Assembly: GCA_943369485.1 (NCBI GenBank)
Contig: CALRNH020000003.1
Coordinates: 124,001-188,000 of the forward strand
Direction of reading: 5' to 3'
DNA length: 64,000 bases
From: ATX-6F1 sp943369485
Lineage (GTDB): Bacteria; Cyanobacteriota; Cyanobacteriia; PCC-6307; Cyanobiaceae
Shown: piece by piece, positions 35,344-43,534 of the stretch
Position numbering within the stretch: position 1 is the stretch's first letter
Layout of the letters: each line of letters begins with the position of its first letter
Program-made: the position numbers and the translations under genes
The notes under the pieces: generated by a model
Told to the model about the DNA's origin: nothing
Databases searched by the model: none
Seen by the model: only the letters and a program-made list of their open reading frames with translations

Positions 35344-37356
35344 GTGACCGACACCACGACATCCGTTTCCCTCCGTCCCGAGTCTTTTCTTCTGCTGCCC
35401 AAAGACGGGTTGCTTCTGGTGGACAGCCATGGGGTGGTGCAGCATGTCAATTCGATCGCCCGCCAGCGCCTCGGGGTCAGCGCCCAGAACGCCGATGGTC
35501 AGCCATTGGCCTTGTTCTGGCCTGAGCTGGCCGAGCTGATCGGGCGGCGGACCGACTGGGAGACCGGCGGCCCCGTGGACGCCCCAGTGATCTGGGCCGG
35601 TGACCTCATCACCGTGCGCACGTTTCGCACCGACAACGGTTTTGGTGTGGGCGTGCTGGCCGGAGTCCATGAACCCGATACCCCCGGGACGCGCCAGTCG
35701 CTGGTGGAGAGCGTGCTCGAGGCGGTCACCGATGCGGTGGTGGTGACCACGGCCGAATACCTGGATTTCCCCGGGCCGGTGATTCTCTATGTGAATTCCG
35801 CTTTCCTGGCCCAGACGGGTTACGAACTCAAGGAGGTGCTCGGTCGCAGCCCCCGCCTGTTGCAGGGAGTCGAACATGATCCGGACAGCAGCAGCCGTCT
35901 GCGCGGCGCCTTGCAGAGGGGCGAGCGGGTGAGCATGGAGCTCTCGAACTCCGCCAAGGACGGCAGCACGTACTGGGTGGAAATCGATCTGGTGCCCTTG
36001 ATCGATGAGACCGGCGAGGTGACCCAGTGGGTATCGGTTCAGCGCAACATCTCTGAACGGCGCTCCAACCAGGAGGCCCTGGCCGAGCAGGCTCTGCATG
36101 ATTCGGTGACAGGCCTGCCCAACCGTTTGGCCCTCCACTCCCGTCTCGACCAGGCTCTGCAGCGCCTGAACCGTCGCGAGGGACAGATGGCCGTGCTGTT
36201 CTGCGACTTGAACCGCTTCAAGGAGATCAACGACATGCATGGCCACCATGTGGGCGACCAGTTGCTGGTGGAGATCGCCTCCCGTTTGAGGGAGGCCCTG
36301 CGCCCCGAGGACACCCTGGCCAGGCTCGGTGGGGATGAGTTCGTCGCCATCGCCGAGAACCTGGTGGAGGTGGCCGACGCGGTGCAGCTGGCCCTGCGGC
36401 TCAAGGAACGGCTTGGCGCCCCCTGGTCGATCGACGGCCAGTCCTATCGGCCGACGATGAGCATTGGCATCGCCATGACGGCGGAGGCGTCGGTGTCGGT
36501 GGATGAAATGCTGCGGCGCGCCGATCTGGCCATGTACCAGGCCAAGGAGGCGGGGGGGGGCGGTGTGGCGATCTACGACCGCTCCGTTGACGAGCAGCTG
36601 AAGTTGTCGATCTCGGTGCGTCGCCAGTTGCACGAGGCGATTGAAGGCGGCGGTCTGGTGCTGGAGTACCAGCCGATCGTCGACCTCGCCGATGGTTCGA
36701 TCCACGGTGCCGAGGCCTTGGTGCGCCTGCTGGGAAGCGATGGCGGCCTGATCCCCCCCGGCGACTTCATCCCCCAGGCGGAAGTCACCGGTCTGGTGGT
36801 GCCCCTGGGTGAATGGGTGATCCGTCACGCCTTCGCCGAACTCAGGGCCTGGCGCGACCAGGGGTATCGCTATTCGATGTCGGTCAACGTCAGTCCCTCC
36901 CAGTTGCGGGTGCCGGGCCTGGGTAGCTACCTGCTGGAGCAGGCGGAGCGCAGCGGCGTGGATCCCAGTTGGGTGGCGATTGAGGTCACCGAAACCGTGC
37001 TGATCAACCACCCCAAGGTGACCTTCGACGAGCTGAGCTTGCTGCGGGAGGCAGGGGTCAAGGTGCACCTCGACGACTTCGGCACCGGTTACTCCAGCCT
37101 TTCCTGGTTGACGCAGTTTCCTGTGGATGCGATCAAGATCGACCAGACCTTCACCGCCGAACTGGGCCTCGATCAACGCAAGACGGCGATCATCCGTGCG
37201 TTCATTCAAGTCGCCCAGGAACTTTCGTTCACCGTGGTGGCCGAAGGGATCGAAACCGAGCTGCAAAGGAACATGCTGAAGGAGCTTGGCTGCGAGCGAG
37301 GGCAGGGCTACCTGTTCGCCAGACCCTCCCGTTTGGGGCCCTCAAGCTGGGCCTGA
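35344..37356 (+). CDS. PAS-PAS(LOV-like)-GGDEF-EAL protein
   Basis: This is a 670-residue c-di-GMP synthase/hydrolase. A PAS-like domain (about 10-110) is followed by a second PAS that aligns with LOV domains (about 120-240), then a GGDEF domain with LARLGGDEFVA and an EAL domain with AEALVR, NVSPSQL, EVTET, DDFGTGYSS, IKID, AEGIET and QGY. Both catalytic sets look complete, so it could make or degrade c-di-GMP depending on input. In the LOV-like domain the flavin-binding GRNCRFLQ reads GRSPRLLQG, with the photoactive cysteine replaced by P170, so it should not form a light adduct. GTG 35344 is the start. It is convergent with a PilZ-containing polysaccharide synthase operon. Confidence 0.93.
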   Translation: MTDTTTSVSLRPESFLLLPKDGLLLVDSHGVVQHVNSIARQRLGVSAQNADGQPLALFWPELAELIGRRTDWETGGPVDAPVIWAGDLITVRTFRTDNGFGVGVLAGVHEPDTPGTRQSLVESVLEAVTDAVVVTTAEYLDFPGPVILYVNSAFLAQTGYELKEVLGRSPRLLQGVEHDPDSSSRLRGALQRGERVSMELSNSAKDGSTYWVEIDLVPLIDETGEVTQWVSVQRNISERRSNQEALAEQALHDSVTGLPNRLALHSRLDQALQRLNRREGQMAVLFCDLNRFKEINDMHGHHVGDQLLVEIASRLREALRPEDTLARLGGDEFVAIAENLVEVADAVQLALRLKERLGAPWSIDGQSYRPTMSIGIAMTAEASVSVDEMLRRADLAMYQAKEAGGGGVAIYDRSVDEQLKLSISVRRQLHEAIEGGGLVLEYQPIVDLADGSIHGAEALVRLLGSDGGLIPPGDFIPQAEVTGLVVPLGEWVIRHAFAELRAWRDQGYRYSMSVNVSPSQLRVPGLGSYLLEQAERSGVDPSWVAIEVTETVLINHPKVTFDELSLLREAGVKVHLDDFGTGYSSLSWLTQFPVDAIKIDQTFTAELGLDQRKTAIIRAFIQVAQELSFTVVAEGIETELQRNMLKELGCERGQGYLFARPSRLGPSSWA

Positions 37357-37373
37357 TCCCCGCCAGGAATCGT

Positions 37374-37748
37374 TCAGGCGGCGGATGGCAGGCGGGGCAG
37401 GGGACCGTCCCGGTCCGAGCGGAAGCTGATCTGCAGACGCGGTGCTTTCTGGCTCACCAGGGTGATCAGGCGTTCGAAGGCCCGTTGGGTGACGGGGGCG
37501 CCTTTGCCCATGGGCTCGCGACTCATGATCACCACATCCAGTTCAGGGCCACTGGCCTGGGGCTGGACATCGGCGAAGAGTTGCAAGGTCATCCCGTCCG
37601 GGGCGGATCGAAACAGGGCACTGAGGTGGGCCGGAGCCTGTTGATCGATGCTGGCCTCGATCTCCTCCAGTACCGGCAGCAGCTGGGGGATCAGGTCCCG
37701 GGCCTGCACCGGTTCGGGGGATTTGAGAACCAGGATCAGCCGCGCCAT
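37374..37748 (-). CDS. Hypothetical protein at the end of the BcsA-like operon
   Basis: This 124-residue soluble protein starts MARLILVLKSPEP, then has LLPVLEEIEASIDQ, MTLQLFADVQPQ and ELDVVIMSREPMG. A compact alpha/beta fold is likely, but no family is recognised. It begins 8 bp after the stop of the cellulose-synthase-like gene in the same direction, so it belongs to that operon and may be an accessory or regulatory subunit. It has neither a signal peptide nor a membrane helix. Confidence 0.65.
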   Translation of the reverse strand: MARLILVLKSPEPVQARDLIPQLLPVLEEIEASIDQQAPAHLSALFRSAPDGMTLQLFADVQPQASGPELDVVIMSREPMGKGAPVTQRAFERLITLVSQKAPRLQISFRSDRDGPLPRLPSAA

Positions 37749-37756
37749 GGGGCTCC

Positions 37757-39961
37757 TCAGTGAGGCTCCATCTTGCCCTGCGGCGGGCGCGGCACGATCT
37801 TCCAGGTGCTCGCCAGGAGCGTGAGCAGGGCATCGACGGTGCCCATGCGTCGGGGTCTCTGGTACCAGGCGGTGCCGTCGTACAGCAAGGCGATCAGGGC
37901 GCTCAGCTCTGGCTCGCTCAGGGGGTCGAACGCCAGTTGAACCTGCCGGGAGCCCCCCCGGCGCTGATCAGATCGTGTCCGCACCGGTAGTTCGATGTGC
38001 TCTTCCACCAAGGTCAGCAGGCCACGGAGACCATCCGGGGCGCTGAAGGCCCCGTGGTTCAGCTCCAGTGAGGCACCCGATTCGGAGACCTCCGTGGTGG
38101 TGCCCCAGAGCTCCTGATCACCCAACCTGAGGCGGGCGATGCGTTGAAGGGGGAACCGATCGCTCTGGCGTGCCACGGGCCGATCGACGCAGGCCAGCAG
38201 GCAGGTGAGCACCACCCAGGCGTTGTAGAGGTTCCAGGCGAGCATCAGGCCTTCTCCCTCGAACGGCTGCCGGCTCCAGCTGGGGAGCACCAGGGGCAGC
38301 CCGTAGAACAGCACCAGGCTCACCACCAGCACCGTGAGGTGGCCGATGAACGGCCAGGCCAGGCCCACGTCCAGCTGGCCGCCGCTGCGGCTCACATCCT
38401 TGTTGGTGACCACGCTGCCCAGGATCCGGAAGGGGCTGAGCAGGATCTGGACGATGCGTCCGACGGCCGGAAAGCAGAACAGCGATTCGTAAACCTCGTT
38501 CCAGAACTGGAAATGATGGTGATCGGTCAGCCAGGTGGTGAGGGTATACATCAGGATCACGAAAGGCAGCCCGTAGGCCACGTATTCGATCGGCGGGGCG
38601 GCGATCAGCGTGAACCCCAGAACCAGGCTGGCAAGGGGAAAGAGCAGATACACCAGCCTGAAGAAGGGTGTAAAAAGACTGATCAGCAGATTGAAATAGA
38701 AACTCTTCTGGCCGAGGTTCAGTTTGCTCCAGATTGGTAACTCCTTGCCCGAGTAGTAGATCTGGAAGTTTCCCTGCATCCAGCGCAGGCGTTGGTCGAG
38801 ATAATCGCGAAAGCTGCGTGGCACTTCCCCGAGGCTGAGGATTTCATCGAGATACACCATCCGCCAGCCCCTGGTGAGCAACTTGGTGCCTGTCTGATGA
38901 TCTTCGATGATGCAACTTGTCACATATCCTCCCAATGATTCAATCGCGCTGCGGCGTGCCACGTAGGAAGTGCCGCAACAGATCACGGCGTTGAAGTTGT
39001 CGCGGATCACCTGTAGGTAATGAAAGAAGTAATCCATGTCATCGGGCATCACTGATTCCAGCCCGAGGTTGCGGTTATGAAAATCGGAGTTGAAGTAGTG
39101 CTGGGGGGTCTGAACCAGGGCGACGCCCGCATCCTGGAAGAAGCCGACGGTGCGCTCGAAAAAGTTCCGGAAGGGAACAAAGTCGCAGTCGAAGACGGCG
39201 ATCAGCTCGGCGGAGGTGTGGGCGAGGGCGTAATTCAGGTTGCCGGCCTTGCGGTGGCTGTTGTCCGGCCGGCTGAGGTACCCAACCCCCAGGCGATCGG
39301 CCAGTGCGGCGATGGAGGGCCTGTGGCCGTCATCGAGGATCGTGATCGTTTTGTGCTGGTAGCGGATGTTCTTGCTGGCGAGGACGCAGCGCTGGATCAG
39401 CCGTTCGGATTCGTTGTAGGTGGGAATCCAGATGTCCACGCCTGGTTGCTGCTCCTGGGCCCAGCGGGCCAGTCGGCTGGCCTCGCGCCGGCGGCGGTTG
39501 GGCTCGAACACCACCGATGGCACGAACTGCACCGTGCTGGTGATCAGGTAGACGGCTTCGCAAACAAACAGCGTGAGGCTGAAGACCAGGCTGATCGGAT
39601 GGGCTGAGTTGATCGTGGTGCTGCGCCAGATGAAGTAACGCAGGCCCACCAGCGACAGCACGGTGAGCACCAGGGCATGGCTCCAACGCGTCCGAGGCAG
39701 CAGGTTCACCCCCAGAGCCATTCCCAGGGCGAGGACCACGGGGAGCACCGCATCGAGCCAGAGGTCTTTGACCTGCCATTGCTCCGGCAGGGCACGGTCA
39801 CTGAGCGGGTTCAGCTGCAGGGATCCCAGCCAGCCAGGCTGCAGGTTCACGAGCAGCAGGGCGCCGATCAGCACCAGGATCGAGGCCAGCAGCAGCCACC
39901 AGGCCCATGGTGAGATGGCGGGAGTGCGCAAGCTGAGGGGGCCAGGCCGCGGGCGGCTCAT
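37757..39961 (-). CDS. Cellulose-synthase-like glycosyltransferase (GT2) with PilZ-like C-terminus
   Basis: This 734-residue membrane glycosyltransferase has two N-terminal helix groups and a GT2 domain: DIWIPTYNES, ILDDGHR, AVFDCDFVPF (DxD), SCIIEDHQTGTKLL (TED position) and QRLRWMQGN (QxxRW). C-terminal helices and a cytosolic tail follow. The tail resembles a PilZ domain (DRFPLQRIARL and EVSESGASLEL), although the usual D/N of the DxSxxG motif is E, so c-di-GMP binding needs testing. It makes a beta-linked polysaccharide or a related polymer; no bcsB or cellulase gene is nearby. It overlaps the HlyD-like gene by 4 bp (ATGA). Confidence 0.88.
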   Translation of the reverse strand: MSRPRPGPLSLRTPAISPWAWWLLLASILVLIGALLLVNLQPGWLGSLQLNPLSDRALPEQWQVKDLWLDAVLPVVLALGMALGVNLLPRTRWSHALVLTVLSLVGLRYFIWRSTTINSAHPISLVFSLTLFVCEAVYLITSTVQFVPSVVFEPNRRRREASRLARWAQEQQPGVDIWIPTYNESERLIQRCVLASKNIRYQHKTITILDDGHRPSIAALADRLGVGYLSRPDNSHRKAGNLNYALAHTSAELIAVFDCDFVPFRNFFERTVGFFQDAGVALVQTPQHYFNSDFHNRNLGLESVMPDDMDYFFHYLQVIRDNFNAVICCGTSYVARRSAIESLGGYVTSCIIEDHQTGTKLLTRGWRMVYLDEILSLGEVPRSFRDYLDQRLRWMQGNFQIYYSGKELPIWSKLNLGQKSFYFNLLISLFTPFFRLVYLLFPLASLVLGFTLIAAPPIEYVAYGLPFVILMYTLTTWLTDHHHFQFWNEVYESLFCFPAVGRIVQILLSPFRILGSVVTNKDVSRSGGQLDVGLAWPFIGHLTVLVVSLVLFYGLPLVLPSWSRQPFEGEGLMLAWNLYNAWVVLTCLLACVDRPVARQSDRFPLQRIARLRLGDQELWGTTTEVSESGASLELNHGAFSAPDGLRGLLTLVEEHIELPVRTRSDQRRGGSRQVQLAFDPLSEPELSALIALLYDGTAWYQRPRRMGTVDALLTLLASTWKIVPRPPQGKMEPH

Positions 39962-41235
39962 CGCTCGAAGCTGACCCGTGCCGTGAAACCCACGTAGCAG
40001 AACTTCAGGGGGGGAGCGGGGATGTCGTTGAGGATCCGCACGCGGACCTGGCTTTCGCGGGCGAGGTTGATCGGGATCGGGTTGGTGTCATCCTTCAGGG
40101 ACACTCGGCCAAGGCCAGAGCGGATGTAGGCCACTTCACCACGCAGGTCGAGGGAGTCGCCCACCAGGTCAATCCGGGCCGGGCTGCCGATGCGCACGCG
40201 GTTGAGATCACTTTCCTTGACGAAGGTGGTGATGAAGCGGTCCTTGCAATCGATCATCTGCAGTACTGGCGCCTCGGCCCGCACGGTGTCCCCCTGGTTG
40301 GCCAGCAGCTTCCAGATCACGGCCTGGCGCGGGCTCACCAGCGTGCTCTCCGATTGAAGGCCGCGGGCGATCCCGGCGGTCTCCAGCTGCCTGGTCAACC
40401 CCTCAACCCGCTTGGCCTGGGTGCGGCGCCGGCCCTCGAGTCGCTGCAACTTGAGCTTGGATTCCTGCAGCCGTACCGCGGGGTCGAAGTTGCTGCGGGT
40501 GGTGGTCAAGGTGAGGTTCTTGCGAGCAGCCGCCACCACGCTCTTCTGACCGGCCAGGCGTTCCTCGAGGGCCGCCAATTGCTCCCGCTCACGGGCGAGG
40601 TCCGTGCTGGCCCGGTCCACCACCGTTTCCGCCACCGCCCCGGCGCGAAACAAGGTCTGTTGACGCTTGAGATCCCGATCGATGAAGGCCACCTCCTCCC
40701 GGGAACGACGCAGCTCCGCCTCCAATCGCTGGAGCTCCCGGCTGCTGCGCTCGATCTCCAGTTCCTGTTGCTGGTCTGCATCTTTTCGGATGGTCTCCAC
40801 CAGCAGCCGCTGCTTGGCCACCTCCTCGTCAAGCTCCTCCAGGTCGCTGCTTGCCGTGAGCAGGGAGGTCTTGAGGTTGCGAACCTCCTGGCCGCTGGCG
40901 CGGGTGTCTTCGACCCGACCCAGGGACTGGCCAGCGCTGACGGCGTCGCCGGCCTTGACCTTGAGTTCCACCAGAATTCCGCTGATCGGCGTCTTGATCT
41001 CGATCGAGGTGGCTTCCACCACCGCATCCCTGGATCGGGCGGTGAGGAAGTTGGCCAGCACCGCCACAGCCGTCACCGCGAGGCCGCAGGCGAGGGTGAG
41101 GATCACCACGTTGGCCGTGCGGCTACGACGGATCGGCTCCTGTTCAGCGTCTCTGGTGCCGCTCACCTCTTCTTCGCTGCCTCCGCCGGGTGGGGTGATG
41201 GCGTCCGGTGGCCCTTCAGGGATCTGGGGGGACAT
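39958..41235 (-). CDS. HlyD-type membrane fusion / adaptor protein
   Basis: This 425-residue protein has an acidic cytosolic N-terminus, one membrane helix (VVILTLACGLAVTAVAVLANFL), a biotinyl-lipoyl-like domain split by a long coiled coil of about 200 residues (from VRNLKTSL to ARKNLTL), and a C-terminal barrel ending VGFTARVSFER. It looks like an adaptor that carries material across the periplasm. There is no ABC or RND partner; the cellulose-synthase-like gene follows by ATGA overlap, so it probably replaces BcsB in guiding the polymer out. The 5' end overlaps the upstream gene by 20 bp. Confidence 0.85.
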   Translation of the reverse strand: MSPQIPEGPPDAITPPGGGSEEEVSGTRDAEQEPIRRSRTANVVILTLACGLAVTAVAVLANFLTARSRDAVVEATSIEIKTPISGILVELKVKAGDAVSAGQSLGRVEDTRASGQEVRNLKTSLLTASSDLEELDEEVAKQRLLVETIRKDADQQQELEIERSSRELQRLEAELRRSREEVAFIDRDLKRQQTLFRAGAVAETVVDRASTDLAREREQLAALEERLAGQKSVVAAARKNLTLTTTRSNFDPAVRLQESKLKLQRLEGRRRTQAKRVEGLTRQLETAGIARGLQSESTLVSPRQAVIWKLLANQGDTVRAEAPVLQMIDCKDRFITTFVKESDLNRVRIGSPARIDLVGDSLDLRGEVAYIRSGLGRVSLKDDTNPIPINLARESQVRVRILNDIPAPPLKFCYVGFTARVSFER

Positions 41236-41758
41236 CCTGACTAAGACCTTCGGCCAAGATTAGCGATCGTCGCCACTGGGCCATCCCACCGCCGCGCCCC
41301 CGGGCACTGAGGACGGTGCCGTCGGCCTCCAGGCCGATCAGGGCGAAGAAGGGAAGCGATTTCACCGCCGCCGTCTCGAACGGTTCGCCAGCCGGAAGGG
41401 TTCGATCCAGGGCGCGCCAGGGGCCCACCAGAAGCTCCAGGCGCTCGAAGCGGAAAACGAGCAGAGGGCGCCGGCCCTGCAACCGGGCGGGCCCCTGGAA
41501 GAGAAGTTGCAGGGCCCCGATCCGCACCGAATTGAGCAGCCGCAGGGCGGCACCACCTGGAGACCCCGGAGGGTCCGCCGCGCGGATCTCCAGTTGGGCC
41601 CCCAGACCCCTCAGCAGGGCGCCATTGAGACGTGACGGCTCAGTGCCGCGCCTGGGCCACACCTCCTCCAGGCGCCAGACCCCGAAGAGATCAGCTGCGC
41701 TCAGGCCACTGCCCAGCCGCCGGCTGTGCCGCTCTCGATCTGGCAACGAAGCTCCCAT
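41216..41758 (-). CDS. PAP/fibrillin (plastid-lipid-associated)-like protein
   Basis: This 180-residue soluble protein has LFGVWRLEEVWPR near the start, then ALLRGLGAQLEI, LRLLNSVRIGALQLLFQGPARLQGRRPLLVFRFE, and FFALIGLEADGTVLSARGRGGGMAQW. This is the beta-barrel pattern of cyanobacterial homologues of plastid fibrillins, which bind lipophilic compounds. It is the first gene of the HlyD-BcsA operon and overlaps the HlyD-like start by 20 bp. The operon link is odd for a fibrillin and may hint at a lipid-associated step in polymer export. Confidence 0.7.
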   Translation of the reverse strand: MGASLPDRERHSRRLGSGLSAADLFGVWRLEEVWPRRGTEPSRLNGALLRGLGAQLEIRAADPPGSPGGAALRLLNSVRIGALQLLFQGPARLQGRRPLLVFRFERLELLVGPWRALDRTLPAGEPFETAAVKSLPFFALIGLEADGTVLSARGRGGGMAQWRRSLILAEGLSQDVPPDP

Positions 41759-41880
41759 CCCCCCATTCTGGGCCCGTGGCGCCGATCCCTTCGCGGACCT
41801 TGGATGGGATCGGGAGCACCAACGGCAGCTCGAGCACTCTGTGGTGAGAGGCTTGGCTTCCTACGGCCTGACCCGCAGCC

Positions 41881-42435
41881 ATGGCCCCCTTGACCACCCG
41901 AGTGCGTGGCGGCTTCTGGCTGCCGATCCTGGTGCTGGCGGTTCCCTGGGGCCAGGAGCTGATCGATCAGGTTGTCTTCGGCGGCCAGTGGAACCTGCCC
42001 ATGGAGCCCGGCGGCTCGTTTCTCGGGGTGCTCACCGCCCCGTTCAGCCACGCCGGCTTCGCCCACCTGATCAGCAACTCCCTTTGGTTCCTGCCCCTCT
42101 CGTGGCTGGTGCTCCTTCAGGGCCGCCGTGACTACCTGGCGGTGTGGCTGGGGGTCTACCTGATGGCGATCCCCGTCTGGCTGTTCTGGCCCAACGGCAG
42201 CCATGGGCTCTCGGGGGTGGTCTACGGGCTGCTGGGCTATCTGCTGCTGGTCGGTTGGCTGGAGAAACGCCTGCTGTCATTGCTGCTCTCGCTGTTTGCC
42301 TTGCTCAGCTACGGAGCCTTGCTTCCCAGCCTGCTGCCCTTCCTCAGTCCGCCGGGGGTGAGTTGGATCGGCCACCTTTCGGGCTTCGCGGGAGGCGTGT
42401 TGGCGGCCTTCGCCGTGCACAGAGAGCCGACCTAG
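41881..42435 (+). CDS. Rhomboid-family intramembrane serine protease
   Basis: This six-helix membrane protein of 184 residues has the rhomboid features: HLISNSLWFLPL (HxxxN), GSHGLSGVVYGLLGY with nucleophile S111 in GLSG, and SWIGHLSGFAGG with catalytic H165. Such proteases cleave transmembrane helices of signalling or quality-control substrates. The gene starts 122 bp past the divergent fibrillin-like gene and is followed after 30 bp by the SIMPL-domain gene on the same strand. Confidence 0.9.
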   Translation: MAPLTTRVRGGFWLPILVLAVPWGQELIDQVVFGGQWNLPMEPGGSFLGVLTAPFSHAGFAHLISNSLWFLPLSWLVLLQGRRDYLAVWLGVYLMAIPVWLFWPNGSHGLSGVVYGLLGYLLLVGWLEKRLLSLLLSLFALLSYGALLPSLLPFLSPPGVSWIGHLSGFAGGVLAAFAVHREPT

Positions 42436-42465
42436 GTTGGAATCTCTACCCCTCCCTGATAGGCG

Positions 42466-43230
42466 ATGGCGGATTCGGACCCTGGCTGGCTTGAGCGTGG
42501 TTGGCGGACCCTGCGGCGCACCCCTTCCCTGGTCATTGCCATGGCGGTGCTGAGTCTGGGGCTTGTGGTGTCCAGTTCTGTGCTGATCAAGGGCTTCCGT
42601 CAGGCCAATGACAGCATCACCGTCACCGGCGCCAGCACCGAGCGGATTCGCAGTGACGCGGTTGACTGGACCCTGGAGGTGCGCCAGGGCGGCGTCAGTC
42701 AGGGGGACTCCTACAAGGGGCTTCTGCCTGTCGTGGCCACCACCACTGCCTTCCTGCGCGCCCAGGGGTTGACGGAGGCCGAGGTGCAGCTTGGGGCCGT
42801 CAAGTCCGAACGCGACGACGTGCGCGACCCGCGCACCGGCGAGCTGCGCTCCAGCATCTGGACCAGCCGTCAGCCGATCCTGGTGGCCAGTGCCCGGGTC
42901 GAGAAGGTGGCCCAGGTGGCCCGGGCCGCCGCCCAGTTGATCGGCGAGGGCGTGCCTCTCACCATCAACGATCCTGCCTACACCTACGGACGGCTGGCCG
43001 AAAAGCGCGTGGACATGCTCGCCAAGGCCACCCGTGATGCCAGGGCGCGGGCCCGGGCCATCGCCGCGGAAGCCGGCGCCCGCATCGGGGCAATCGTGAA
43101 TGCCGATACGGGTTCGTTCCAGATCACTGCCCCCAACTCCACCGAAACCGGGGATACGGGCTCCTACGACACGCGCACGATCGACAAGGACATCACCGCC
43201 GTGATGGCGGTCACTTTCCGGGTGGAGTGA
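42466..43230 (+). CDS. SIMPL-domain (DUF541) exported protein
   Basis: This 254-residue protein has a short cytosolic N-terminus, one membrane or signal helix (LVIAMAVLSLGLVVSSSVLI), and a SIMPL domain: ITVTGASTERIRSDAVDWTLEVR, ARVEKVAQVARAAAQLIGEGV, DARARARAIAAEAGARIG and ITAVMAVTFRVE. Members are periplasmic or secreted beta/alpha proteins of obscure function. The segment ISTRQP-like SIWTSRQPILVAS is present. It lies just behind the rhomboid gene and may be co-transcribed with it. Confidence 0.88.
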   Translation: MADSDPGWLERGWRTLRRTPSLVIAMAVLSLGLVVSSSVLIKGFRQANDSITVTGASTERIRSDAVDWTLEVRQGGVSQGDSYKGLLPVVATTTAFLRAQGLTEAEVQLGAVKSERDDVRDPRTGELRSSIWTSRQPILVASARVEKVAQVARAAAQLIGEGVPLTINDPAYTYGRLAEKRVDMLAKATRDARARARAIAAEAGARIGAIVNADTGSFQITAPNSTETGDTGSYDTRTIDKDITAVMAVTFRVE

Positions 43231-43266
43231 TTCGTCTGGGCTGGGCGGCGTGATTGAACCGAGCGC

Positions 43267-43530
43267 TCAGAACGGATCGCGCTCGATTCCCACGCCGCTC
43301 GGGGCGAACAGGAAGATCAGATCATCCAGTTGCTCCTGGTGGCCGTCGATGGCGAACACGCCGCCGGCGACGAAGTCGGCGGCCCGCTGGGCTTCCGAGC
43401 GCTCCATGGCCGAGAGGTTCAGCAGCACCGTCTTGCGCTCGCGCACGGCCAGCACCGCTTCGGAGACCTCCTCGAAGCGGCGCGGCTGCATCAGGACCAC
43501 CTCGTGGCCCCCCTCGGCAAAGCGGGTCAT
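43267..43530 (-). CDS. SepF-like protein, short form
   Basis: This 87-residue protein corresponds to the conserved C-terminal core of SepF, the FtsZ-anchoring cell division protein: EVVLMQPRRFEEV, VRERKTVLLNLSAMERSEAQRAADFVAGGVFAIDGHQEQL and IFLFAPSGVGIE. The N-terminal membrane-binding helix and linker of full SepF are missing. ATG 43530 lies 4 bp after the RND transporter stop; an earlier start at 43599 would run inside the transporter gene and adds only basic, non-conserved residues. A complete sepF is presumably elsewhere. Co-transcription with an efflux pump is unexpected. Confidence 0.82.
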   Translation of the reverse strand: MTRFAEGGHEVVLMQPRRFEEVSEAVLAVRERKTVLLNLSAMERSEAQRAADFVAGGVFAIDGHQEQLDDLIFLFAPSGVGIERDPF

Positions 43531-43534
43531 GTGT

